DNA of 5,757 nucleotides from Bacillota bacterium (GTDB lineage Bacteria; Bacillota; Clostridia; Oscillospirales; Oscillospiraceae): positions 1-5,757 of the forward strand of contig WQUU01000108.1 in NCBI GenBank assembly GCA_009781925.1. The letters run 5' to 3'. Under the pieces are notes generated by a model. It did not search any database and was not told the DNA's origin. It saw only the letters and a program-made list of their open reading frames with translations. Both the position numbers and the translations under genes were made by a program. Numbering within the stretch: position 1 is the first letter of the stretch; every line of letters starts with the position of its first letter. Shown piece by piece: positions 1-4,613 of the stretch.

Positions 1-2
1 CC

Positions 3-578
3 TCCGGGACTCTTCAGACCCAGCTTGAGGAGGGGGCGGACTGCGACGTCTTTCTTTCCGCCGCCGAGAAACAGATGGACGCCCTGGACGGGGAGGGGCT
101 GTTGCTGGCGGGCTCCCGCGTCGACTTGCTTCAAAATGAGCTTGTGCTGGTGGCGCCGAAAGGGAATCCGGCGAACATCCGCACTTTTGAGGACGCGGCA
201 AGGGCCGATTCCGTCGCCCTGGGCAATTCCGATGTGCCGGCGGGGCAGTACGCCCGGGAGATTTTCACGAATCTGGGCCTCTGGACGGAGGACTTTCTCT
301 CCCGCGTGACGCTCGCATCCAATGTCAAAGAGGTTGTCTCCTGGGTGTCCGAAGGGGCCGTGGACTGCGGCGTCGTCTACAAAACGGACGCGAAGGCCGC
401 CGGGCTGGAGATCGCCGCCTCCGCGCCGGAGGGGAGTTTGGACACGCCGGTACTGTACCCCGCAGCGGTTCTGGCCAACTCCGCAAACCCGGGCGCGGCG
501 TTGGCATTTTTAGCTTTTCTGCGCTCGGATGAGGCCACGGCAATTTTTGAAAATGCCGGGTTCGCGATACCACAATAG
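3..578 (+). CDS. modA: ModA, molybdate-binding periplasmic/lipoprotein component of ABC importer (5' truncated by window edge)
   Basis: Extracellular solute-binding protein that captures molybdate (or tungstate) and delivers it to ModB. The reading frame is open from base 3 to the TAG at 576-578, giving 191 residues. Family members are roughly 250 residues, so the signal peptide and about the first 60-70 residues lie outside the window. The visible part begins SGTLQTQLEEGADCDVF and continues LSAAEKQMDAL, the typical ModA segment around the second oxyanion-binding serine. NELVLVAPKGNP, the LGNSDVPAGQYA segment and GVVYKTDA follow in family order; the tyrosine of the last corresponds to the molybdate-contacting Tyr of E. 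coli ModA. ATG codons inside the frame (for example at 75) are internal methionines, not starts. modB follows after a 65-bp spacer that contains hairpins. Assignment is firm; molybdate versus tungstate preference cannot be read from the sequence. Confidence 0.93.
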   Translation, partial: SGTLQTQLEEGADCDVFLSAAEKQMDALDGEGLLLAGSRVDLLQNELVLVAPKGNPANIRTFEDAARADSVALGNSDVPAGQYAREIFTNLGLWTEDFLSRVTLASNVKEVVSWVSEGAVDCGVVYKTDAKAAGLEIAASAPEGSLDTPVLYPAAVLANSANPGAALAFLAFLRSDEATAIFENAGFAIPQ

Positions 579-585
579 AATCTCT

Positions 586-628
586 TGCCCCCCTCCATGA
601 GGGAGGTGGCAGCGCTGTTCTTGCGCTG
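586..628 (+). repeat. Paired hairpins in the modA-modB spacer, probable degenerate dispersed palindromic repeat
   Basis: Two adjacent inverted repeats fill the spacer. The first pairs TGCC (586-589) with GGCA (608-611) and, inside it, CCCTC (591-595) with GAGGG (599-603) around the loop CAT. The second pairs CAGCGC (610-615) with GCGCTG (623-628) around the 7-nt loop TGTTCTT. The pattern of a GAGGGAGGTGGCA core, then a short GC stem, then a GGAGGG-like end resembles, from memory, a repeat dispersed through many clostridial genomes; that recollection is unverified. There is no T-tract, so it is not an ordinary intrinsic terminator. It may modulate modA versus modB transcript levels. Confidence 0.5.
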
Positions 629-630
629 AC

Positions 631-638
631 GGAAGGAG
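631..638 (+). promoter_or_regulatory. Shine-Dalgarno site that decides the TTG start of modB
   Basis: GGAAGGAG lies 5 nt upstream of the TTG at 644. No in-frame ATG or GTG near the start of the open frame has a comparable site, and translation from TTG gives a full-length ModB, so TTG is the chosen start. The site sits immediately after the second spacer hairpin and may itself be the end of that repeat unit. Confidence 0.7.
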
Positions 639-643
639 CGCCC

Positions 644-1324
644 TTGGATTTATTCCCTCTCTTTAACTCCCTGCGCGTGGCGCTGATCGCCACCGTGCTC
701 ACGTTTTTCCTGGGGCTTCTGGCGGCGAACTGGGTGAAAAAAACCCCGCGCATTCTGCGGGGTGTTCTGGACGCGGTTTTGACCCTGCCGCTGGTGCTGC
801 CGCCCACGGTGCTGGGGTTTTTCCTGCTGAAAATTTTCGGGCCTCACGGCCCCGTGGGGTCGCTGGTGGCGTCGCTGTTTGACGCGAAACTCGTGATGGT
901 GTGGTACGCGGCGGTCTTCGCCTCGACGGCGGTGGCCTTTCCGCTGATGTACCGCACGGTGCGGGGCGCGCTGCAGGGCTTTGACCCGGATCTCAAAGAT
1001 ACGGCGCGGATTTCGGGCTTTTCCGATACGGCAATTTTCTGGCGCGTGACGCTGCCAAGTTGTAAGCAGGGGATCATCGCGGGGACGATTTTGGCCTTTG
1101 CCCGGGCCCTGGGCGAGTTTGGGGCCACAAGTATGCTGGCGGGCTACATCCCCGGCAAAACCGCCACCATCGCCACCACCGTCTACCAGCTCTGGCGCAC
1201 GGGGGATGACAGAGGGGCCTATATTTGGGTGGGGATCAATCTGGCGATCTCCTGCGCGGCGCTCCTGGCGCTGAATTTTATTGAGGGAAGAGAAAAGGAA
1301 GGGCGGGGGAAAGTTTCTGGGTAA
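644..1324 (+). CDS. modB: ModB, molybdate ABC transporter permease
   Basis: Integral membrane subunit of the molybdate/tungstate ABC importer; it forms the channel and receives substrate from ModA. At 226 residues it has normal ModB length. Hydrophobic segments are visible at about residues 10-29, 42-63, 84-106, 143-166 and 194-213. The cytoplasmic EAA loop, which docks on the ATPase, is the stretch D119-TARISG-125 leading to LP at 137-138. ARALGEFGAT (153-162) is the hallmark of the ModB/CysT permease group, and the PLVLPPTVLGFFLL segment is also typical. The start is a TTG at 644 with the strong Shine-Dalgarno site GGAAGGAG. The charged tail (EGREKEGRGK) is ordinary for a cytoplasmic end. 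The partner ATPase gene modC does not follow; an AT-rich acetyltransferase gene begins 34 bp downstream. ModB needs an ATPase, so modC should lie elsewhere in the genome, or another ATPase serves. Confidence 0.95.
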   Translation: MDLFPLFNSLRVALIATVLTFFLGLLAANWVKKTPRILRGVLDAVLTLPLVLPPTVLGFFLLKIFGPHGPVGSLVASLFDAKLVMVWYAAVFASTAVAFPLMYRTVRGALQGFDPDLKDTARISGFSDTAIFWRVTLPSCKQGIIAGTILAFARALGEFGATSMLAGYIPGKTATIATTVYQLWRTGDDRGAYIWVGINLAISCAALLALNFIEGREKEGRGKVSG

Positions 1325-1358
1325 AATGTAGAGTATTAATATTTGTGGAGGTTAGGAA

Positions 1359-1928
1359 ATGAAGTATTACAAAAAAATTATTGGTAAACGCATCTATTTA
1401 TCTCCTATGAGTGCTGATGATGTAGACATCTATATCAAATGGATGAACGAAAATGTAGCTCGAAGTTTTGGACAGTATCCTTTGGTAGTATCATCGAAAA
1501 GTGACTTGAATTGGTTTTTTGAACCGCCTACCAACATGCAGCGCTATGCTATAGTGCTCCTTGATGGTGATGTAATGATCGGAAGTATTAGCATACATAA
1601 TATTGACCACCTCAACCGCAATGCGTTTCTCGGCATTTTTATTGGGGAAAAAGAACACCGAAGCAAGGGTTATGGTGCTGAAGCCATTTTACTAATTCTT
1701 GCCTACGGATTTAATACATTAAACCTTCACAATATTATGTTGTCCGTTGACGCGGACAATGTAGAAGGTATTGCCTGTTATAAAAAGGTGGGCTTCCGAG
1801 AGGTCGGACGGCGGCGCGAGTGGGTATACAAAGATGGAAAGTATATCGACAGAATATATATGGATATGCTGGCATGTGAGTTTCAAGGAATAATATGGGC
1901 TCGGACATCCCCCGTAGTACAAGCATAA
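1359..1928 (+). CDS. GNAT-family N-acetyltransferase (RimJ/RimL-like), AT-rich probable acquisition
   Basis: Predicted acetyl-CoA-dependent N-acetyltransferase of 189 residues; the acceptor is unknown. It has the layout of the RimJ/RimL and SpeG-like branch: an N-terminal segment (KRIYLSPMSADDVD), a central strand AIVLLDGDVMIGSISI (64-79), the acetyl-CoA pyrophosphate-binding motif HRSKGYGAEA with R101, G104 and G106, and the C-terminal motif N134...Y141-KKVGF-146. The ATG at 1359 has the Shine-Dalgarno site GGAGG (1347-1351). Base use differs sharply from its neighbours: bases 1681-1740 hold 17 G+C of 60, against 44 of 60 at 2161-2220 in moaA, and codons such as ATA and TTA are frequent. This indicates horizontal acquisition into the mod-moa cluster. 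The last residues after about 176 (GIIWARTSPVVQA) look like a read-through tail into the more GC-rich DNA ahead of moaA. No link to cofactor synthesis is evident; protein, polyamine or antibiotic acetylation are all possible. Confidence 0.9.
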   Translation: MKYYKKIIGKRIYLSPMSADDVDIYIKWMNENVARSFGQYPLVVSSKSDLNWFFEPPTNMQRYAIVLLDGDVMIGSISIHNIDHLNRNAFLGIFIGEKEHRSKGYGAEAILLILAYGFNTLNLHNIMLSVDADNVEGIACYKKVGFREVGRRREWVYKDGKYIDRIYMDMLACEFQGIIWARTSPVVQA

Positions 1929-1954
1929 TACAGTGTTACCAACACAGGAATCCT

Positions 1955-2896
1955 ATGAGAGACCACTTTAACCGCGAAATCAACTATCTCCGCCTGTCCG
2001 TGACGGATCTGTGCAACCTGCGCTGCGCCTACTGCATGCCGGCGGAGGGGGTCGTTAAGCGCGCCCACGCGGACATCCTGCGCGTGGAGGAGATCGGGGA
2101 GATCGTCCGGGCCTGCGCGGCCTGCGGAATTACAAAAGTGCGGCTGACGGGGGGCGAGCCGCTGGTGCGCCGGGGGATCGTGGACATCTGCCGCCTGGCC
2201 GCCGCGACGGAAGGCATTCGGGAGGTCTGCATGACCACCAACGGCGTCCTGCTGCCGGAATACGCCCAAAAACTCCGGGACGCGGGGCTCAGGCGGGTGA
2301 ACATCAGCCTGGACAGCCTGAATCCGGAGACTTACCGCGGCGTCAGCCGCCGGGACGAGCTCAGCGCCGCCGAGCGCGGCCTGGAAGCCGCGCTCGGCGC
2401 GGGCTTCGACGCGGTGAAGGTCAACGCCGTGCTCATGGCGGGGATCAACGACGGGGAGATCGCAAAACTCGCGGCGCTGACACGCCGGGGGGTGGATGTG
2501 CGCTTCATCGAGCTCATGCCGGTGGGGGAGCGGGCCGCCTGGAACCGGGAGCACTTTTTGGAGAACTCCGCCGTTTTAAAGGCGCTGCCGGAACTTATCC
2601 CGGCGGGCGCGGAAGGCGTGGCAACCTATTACAGGCTGCCTTCGGCGTCGGGGCGCGTGGGGCTCATCAGCCCCGTCAGCGCGCACTTCTGCCCGGACTG
2701 CAACCGCATCCGCGTCACCAGCGACGGAAAGCTCAAACCCTGTCTGCACGCCAAAGCGGAGATCAATCTGCGGGGCCTGCGCGGGGCGGCGCTGGAGGAG
2801 ACGGTTCGCGCGGCCATCGGGCAAAAACCGGAACGGCACGCGCTGGAGCGGGGCGTGTCGGAGAGCGGGCGAAATATGAATGAAATTGGGGGCTGA
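1955..2896 (+). CDS. moaA: MoaA, GTP 3',8-cyclase (radical SAM)
   Basis: Cytoplasmic radical-SAM enzyme for the first step of molybdopterin synthesis: it converts GTP to 3',8-cyclo-7,8-dihydro-GTP, the substrate of MoaC. The protein has 313 residues, normal for the family. The SAM cluster motif CX3CX2C is C20, C24, C27 in TDLCNLRCAYCMP. LTGGEPLVRR is the conserved GGEP (SAM-binding) motif. The second, GTP-binding 4Fe-4S cluster has ligands C246, C249 and C263 (CX2CX13C). The protein ends in the conserved double glycine (NMNEIGG) needed for activity in characterised MoaA enzymes. I choose the ATG at 1955, giving MRDHFNREINYLRLS, which aligns with known MoaA N-termini and has AGGA at 1946-1949. 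An upstream in-frame ATG at 1895 would add 20 unrelated residues and overlap the acetyltransferase gene. moaC starts within a few bases of the stop, so the two are very likely co-transcribed. Confidence 0.96.
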   Translation: MRDHFNREINYLRLSVTDLCNLRCAYCMPAEGVVKRAHADILRVEEIGEIVRACAACGITKVRLTGGEPLVRRGIVDICRLAAATEGIREVCMTTNGVLLPEYAQKLRDAGLRRVNISLDSLNPETYRGVSRRDELSAAERGLEAALGAGFDAVKVNAVLMAGINDGEIAKLAALTRRGVDVRFIELMPVGERAAWNREHFLENSAVLKALPELIPAGAEGVATYYRLPSASGRVGLISPVSAHFCPDCNRIRVTSDGKLKPCLHAKAEINLRGLRGAALEETVRAAIGQKPERHALERGVSESGRNMNEIGG

Positions 2897-2900
2897 AGGG

Positions 2901-2933
2901 CAGTGAACAACGAACAGTTAACAGTGAACAACG
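2901..2933 (+). repeat. Short tandem-like direct repeat at the moaA-moaC junction
   Basis: CAGTGAACAACG occurs at 2901-2912 and again at 2922-2933, a perfect 12-bp direct repeat with a 21-nt period, with GAACAGTTAA-like sequence between. The period is seven codons, so the moaC frame stays open through it and reads MNNEQLTVNN. The tract resembles AACAGT(G/T)AACA-type low-complexity repeats that recur in many genomes (from memory). It holds three in-frame GTG codons (2903, 2924, 2933) and so blurs the moaC start. Confidence 0.75.
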
Positions 2934-3409
2934 TGGAGTTGACCCATTTCAACGAGCAGGGGCGCGCGAAAATGGTGGACGTGTCCGGGAAGGCGAAGAC
3001 CGCGCGGGCCGCCGTGGCATGGGGGACGGTGGCGCTGAGCGCGGAAACTTTCGCGTTGGTTCGGGACGGGAAAATGGAGAAGGGGGATGTGCTGGCCGTG
3101 GCCCAGGTGGCCGGAATTTTAGGGGCGAAACGGACGGCAGAGCTCATCCCCATGTGCCATCCGGTAGGGCTCACCGCCGTGGACATCTCCTTCGCGTTGG
3201 ACGAAAACACGCACAGCATCGGTGTCAAGGCGACGGCGAAGTGCGTGGGCGAAACCGGGGTCGAGATGGAGGCGCTGACGGCGGTGTCCGTGGCGGCGCT
3301 GACGGTCTATGACATGTGTAAGTCCGCGCAGCGAGACATCGTGATCGGGGAGATTAAACTGATTTCAAAATCCGGCGGAAAATCGGGAGACTGGAAAAGG
3401 GAGGAGTAG
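2903..3409 (+). CDS. moaC: MoaC, cyclic pyranopterin monophosphate synthase
   Basis: Cytoplasmic enzyme that converts MoaA's 3',8-cyclo-dihydro-GTP to cyclic pyranopterin monophosphate; family members are hexamers. From the GTG at 2903 it has 168 residues. K60, H86, D137 and K140 line up with E. coli K51, H77, D128 and K131, a constant offset of nine, so the catalytic set is complete. LIPMCHPVGLT, GVEMEALTAVSVAALTVYDMCK and SGGKSGDW are family signatures. The offset shows that residues 1-10 (MNNEQLTVNN) are extra and repeat-encoded. The GTG at 2933, giving a start at VELTHFNEQG, would match the family length better. Neither start has a well-placed Shine-Dalgarno site: AAGGG (2896-2900) is only 2 nt from 2903, while GGGGG (2888-2892) is 10 nt away. 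The stop codon TAG (3407-3409) belongs to the GTAG of the first downstream palindrome. Confidence 0.95.
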   Translation: MNNEQLTVNNVELTHFNEQGRAKMVDVSGKAKTARAAVAWGTVALSAETFALVRDGKMEKGDVLAVAQVAGILGAKRTAELIPMCHPVGLTAVDISFALDENTHSIGVKATAKCVGETGVEMEALTAVSVAALTVYDMCKSAQRDIVIGEIKLISKSGGKSGDWKREE

Positions 3410-3428
3410 GGGCGATTATCAATCGCCC
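3406..3428 (+). repeat. REP-like unit A (GTAG + 8-bp hairpin)
   Basis: GTAG at 3406-3409 abuts the stem GGGCGATT (3410-3417), which pairs perfectly with AATCGCCC (3421-3428) around the loop ATC. The TAG of GTAG is moaC's stop codon. Confidence 0.8.
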
Positions 3429-3436
3429 GCACATCC

Positions 3437-3462
3437 GTAGGAACCGATGCCCACATCGGTTC
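3437..3462 (+). repeat. REP-like unit B (GTAG + 9-bp hairpin)
   Basis: GTAG at 3437-3440 abuts the stem GAACCGATG (3441-3449), which pairs perfectly with CATCGGTTC (3454-3462) around the 4-nt loop CCCA. It is related to unit C read on the other strand. Confidence 0.82.
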
Positions 3463-3476
3463 GTTCCCGATTTAGC

Positions 3477-3502
3477 GGCGCGATGTGGGCATCGCGCCCT
3501 AC
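3477..3502 (-). repeat. REP-like unit C (inverted; 9-bp hairpin + CTAC)
   Basis: The stem GGCGCGATG (3477-3485) pairs perfectly with CATCGCGCC (3490-3498) around TGGG; CTAC follows at 3499-3502. Read on the minus strand it is GTAG, the 9-bp stem and the loop CCCA, matching unit B at 20 of 26 positions. All six differences are three compensated base pairs in the stem. Confidence 0.82.
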
Positions 3503-3505
3503 AGC

Positions 3506-3552
3506 GGGCGGCTATTATACCATCTGAGGATTGACATATTAGCCGCCCCTAC
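3506..3552 (-). repeat. REP-like unit D (inverted; 9-bp stem with long loop + CTAC)
   Basis: GGGCGGCTA (3506-3514) pairs with TAGCCGCCC (3540-3548) and is followed directly by CTAC (3549-3552). The loop is 25 nt, AT-rich, and much longer than in the other units. Its foot and lower stem (GTAGGGGCG on the minus strand) are the same as unit A's. Confidence 0.75.
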
Positions 3553-3556
3553 TGAG

Positions 3557-3564
3557 TAAGGGGG
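3557..3564 (+). promoter_or_regulatory. Shine-Dalgarno site of the MOSC-MogA fusion gene
   Basis: TAAGGGGG ends 7 nt before the ATG at 3572 and lies just outside the palindrome cluster, so the insertion left the ribosome binding site intact. Confidence 0.65.
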
Positions 3565-3571
3565 AATCGCA

Positions 3572-4531
3572 ATGGCAAAAATACGCGCAGTTTGCGTCAG
3601 CGCCGAGAAGGGGACGGAGAAGAGCCCCATAGAATCTGCCGAGCTCAGGGTGAACTACGGACTCGCGGGGGACGCCCACGCCGGAACCTGGCGCCGGCAG
3701 GTGAGCCTTTTGGACAGGGGGAGCGTGGCGAAGATGGAGGCCGGACTTGGCGAGGCGCTGCCGCCAGGCGTTTTTGGAGAAAACCTTTTGATTGAAGGCC
3801 TGGAACTCTGCGCGCTGCCTGTAGGAACACGGCTGCGCGCCGGGGGAGCCCTATTGGAGATCACGCAGATCGGCAAGGAGTGCCACAGCGCCTGCGCCAT
3901 CCGCCAGCGGGTGGGGGACTGCGTTATGCCCCGGGAGGGCGTCTTCGCAGCCGTGCTGGAGGGCGGTGTTGTGCGTCCGGGGGACAGCATAGCAATCGAT
4001 GTAGGGCGCGACGCCCCCGGCGCGCCGCTGATCCAAACCACCTCCACCGCACCGTATACCGCCGCCGTCATCACCGTCAGCGACAAGGCCTCGCGGGGCG
4101 AGCGGGAAGACCTCTCCGGCCCCGCGGTTGTGGAATTATTAGAGAGCGCGGGATTTCAGGTCGTCCGTACAGAGCTCGTCCCCGACGAGCGTGATCAAAT
4201 CGCCGCCGCGCTCATTGCCTGCGCCGAAGCTGATATCGCCCTGGCCGTAACAACCGGCGGCACGGGCTTCACGCCCCGGGACGTGACCCCGGAGGCGACG
4301 CTGGATGTCTGCGCGCGCCTGACTCCGGGCATCCCCGAGACCATGCGGGCCGAGAGCCTCAAGCTCACGCACCGGGCTATTTTATCCCGCCAGCAGGCGG
4401 GTATCCGGGGCAAAACGTGGATCATCAACCTCCCCGGCAGCCCCAAGGCCGCGCGGGAGAATCTGAGCGCGGTGCTGGCGAGCATCCCACACGGGCTGGA
4501 CATGCTGAGGGGGGAGCGGGGGGAACACTAG
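3572..4531 (+). CDS. MOSC domain - MogA (molybdopterin adenylyltransferase) fusion protein
   Basis: A 319-residue cytoplasmic two-domain protein. Residues about 1-143 form a MOSC domain (GLAGDAHAG at 30-38, GVFGENLLIEG at 66-76, and the cysteine-bearing GKECHSACAIRQ and GDCVMPREGVFA around C104, C108 and C117). MOSC domains bind or carry sulfur or molybdenum cofactor, as in Moco sulfurases. Residues about 162-314 form a MogA/MoaB domain with SDKASRGERED, TTGGTGFTPRDVTPEAT (227-243) and NLPGSPKAARENL, which adenylylates molybdopterin with ATP before molybdenum insertion. AILSRQQAGIRG favours MogA over MoaB. The linker, including V144 to P152, is encoded by a GTAG-footed palindrome related to the intergenic cluster. 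The start ATG has the site TAAGGGGG. It follows moaC after 162 bp and probably belongs to the same transcript. MOSC-Mog fusions are, from memory, known in clostridia; the MOSC substrate is uncertain. Confidence 0.93.
   Translation: MAKIRAVCVSAEKGTEKSPIESAELRVNYGLAGDAHAGTWRRQVSLLDRGSVAKMEAGLGEALPPGVFGENLLIEGLELCALPVGTRLRAGGALLEITQIGKECHSACAIRQRVGDCVMPREGVFAAVLEGGVVRPGDSIAIDVGRDAPGAPLIQTTSTAPYTAAVITVSDKASRGEREDLSGPAVVELLESAGFQVVRTELVPDERDQIAAALIACAEADIALAVTTGGTGFTPRDVTPEATLDVCARLTPGIPETMRAESLKLTHRAILSRQQAGIRGKTWIINLPGSPKAARENLSAVLASIPHGLDMLRGERGEH
4001..4026 (+). repeat. REP-like unit E, in frame inside the fusion gene (domain linker)
   Basis: GTAG at 4001-4004 abuts the arm GGCGCGACG (4005-4013), which faces CGGCGCGCC (4018-4026) around the loop CCCC. 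Eight of nine positions pair, with one A-G mismatch. It matches unit C (minus strand) at 22 of 26 positions, with the same 9-4-9 geometry and one compensated pair (T-A to C-G). It encodes VGRDAPGA plus the first two bases of the next Pro codon, at residues 144-152. Confidence 0.75.
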
Positions 4532-4549
4532 ATATTGTGTCTTTTTTCC

Positions 4550-4578
4550 TTGACCCCCTCAAATTTTCATGGTAAAAT
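4550..4578 (+). promoter_or_regulatory. Sigma-A-like promoter for the VanY-like gene
   Basis: TTGACC (4550-4555) and TAAAAT (4573-4578) each match the consensus at 5 of 6 positions and are separated by exactly 17 nt. The spacer is locally AT-rich in an otherwise GC-rich region. Transcription would start near 4585, giving a leader of about 30 nt before the ATG at 4614. This marks a new transcription unit after the molybdenum cofactor genes. Confidence 0.75.
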
Positions 4579-4613
4579 AGCGCAAAACACGTCGAAAGAA
4601 CGGGGACGCGGCC

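Larger units (their letters stand above)
3406..3552. repeat. Cluster of four GTAG-footed palindromes (REP/BIME-like mosaic)
   Basis: This 147-bp unit runs from GTAGGGGCG (3406-3414) to its exact inverse CGCCCCTAC (3544-3552). It contains four hairpins, each with GTAG on the 5' foot (units A and B, + orientation) or CTAC on the 3' foot (units C and D, inverted), always directly abutting the stem. Units A/B and C/D therefore face each other. GTAG at the foot of a palindrome is the hallmark of REP elements recognised by RAYT (TnpA-REP) Y1 transposases, and inverted groups of REPs are called BIMEs. It fills the moaC to MOSC-MogA gap. The outer inverse repeats with TA could also suggest a MITE. 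No transposase is present in the window. Confidence 0.8.

Noticed and set aside
325..807. Long minus-strand open frames opposite modA, modB, moaA and the VanY-like gene
   Set aside because: They are shadows of strongly supported + strand genes in GC-rich DNA, with Arg/Pro-rich translations and no recognisable domains.
1933..1945. GTGTT-ACC-AACAC hairpin just upstream of moaA's ribosome binding site
   Set aside because: It has 5 bp with a 3-nt loop and no supporting copies or conserved context; chance is likely. It lacks the features of a molybdenum cofactor riboswitch.
1895..1954. Upstream ATG giving MoaA a 20-residue N-terminal extension
   Set aside because: It would overlap the acetyltransferase gene and encode residues unlike MoaA. 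The ATG at 1955 fits the family and has AGGA in place.
3531..3559. TTGACA at 3531-3536 as a -35 box for the fusion gene
   Set aside because: At 17 nt downstream the hexamer is GAGTAA, a poor -10, and the start codon is only 12 bp further. The hexamer lies in the loop of palindrome D.
3401..3560. CRISPR-like array from repeated hairpins between moaC and the fusion gene
   Set aside because: The units alternate in orientation, differ in stem sequence and have irregular spacers (8, 14 and 3 nt), so they are palindromic REPs and not a CRISPR array.
3821..3850. GTAGGAAC inside the MOSC coding region as another REP unit
   Set aside because: It shares the first bases of unit B, but no inverse arm follows, so there is no hairpin.
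4525..4547. Possible intrinsic terminator (ACAC/GTGT followed by six T) after the fusion gene
   Set aside because: The stem is only 4 bp of mixed pairs with an 8-nt loop, too weak to call. Some termination there is not excluded, since a new promoter follows directly.
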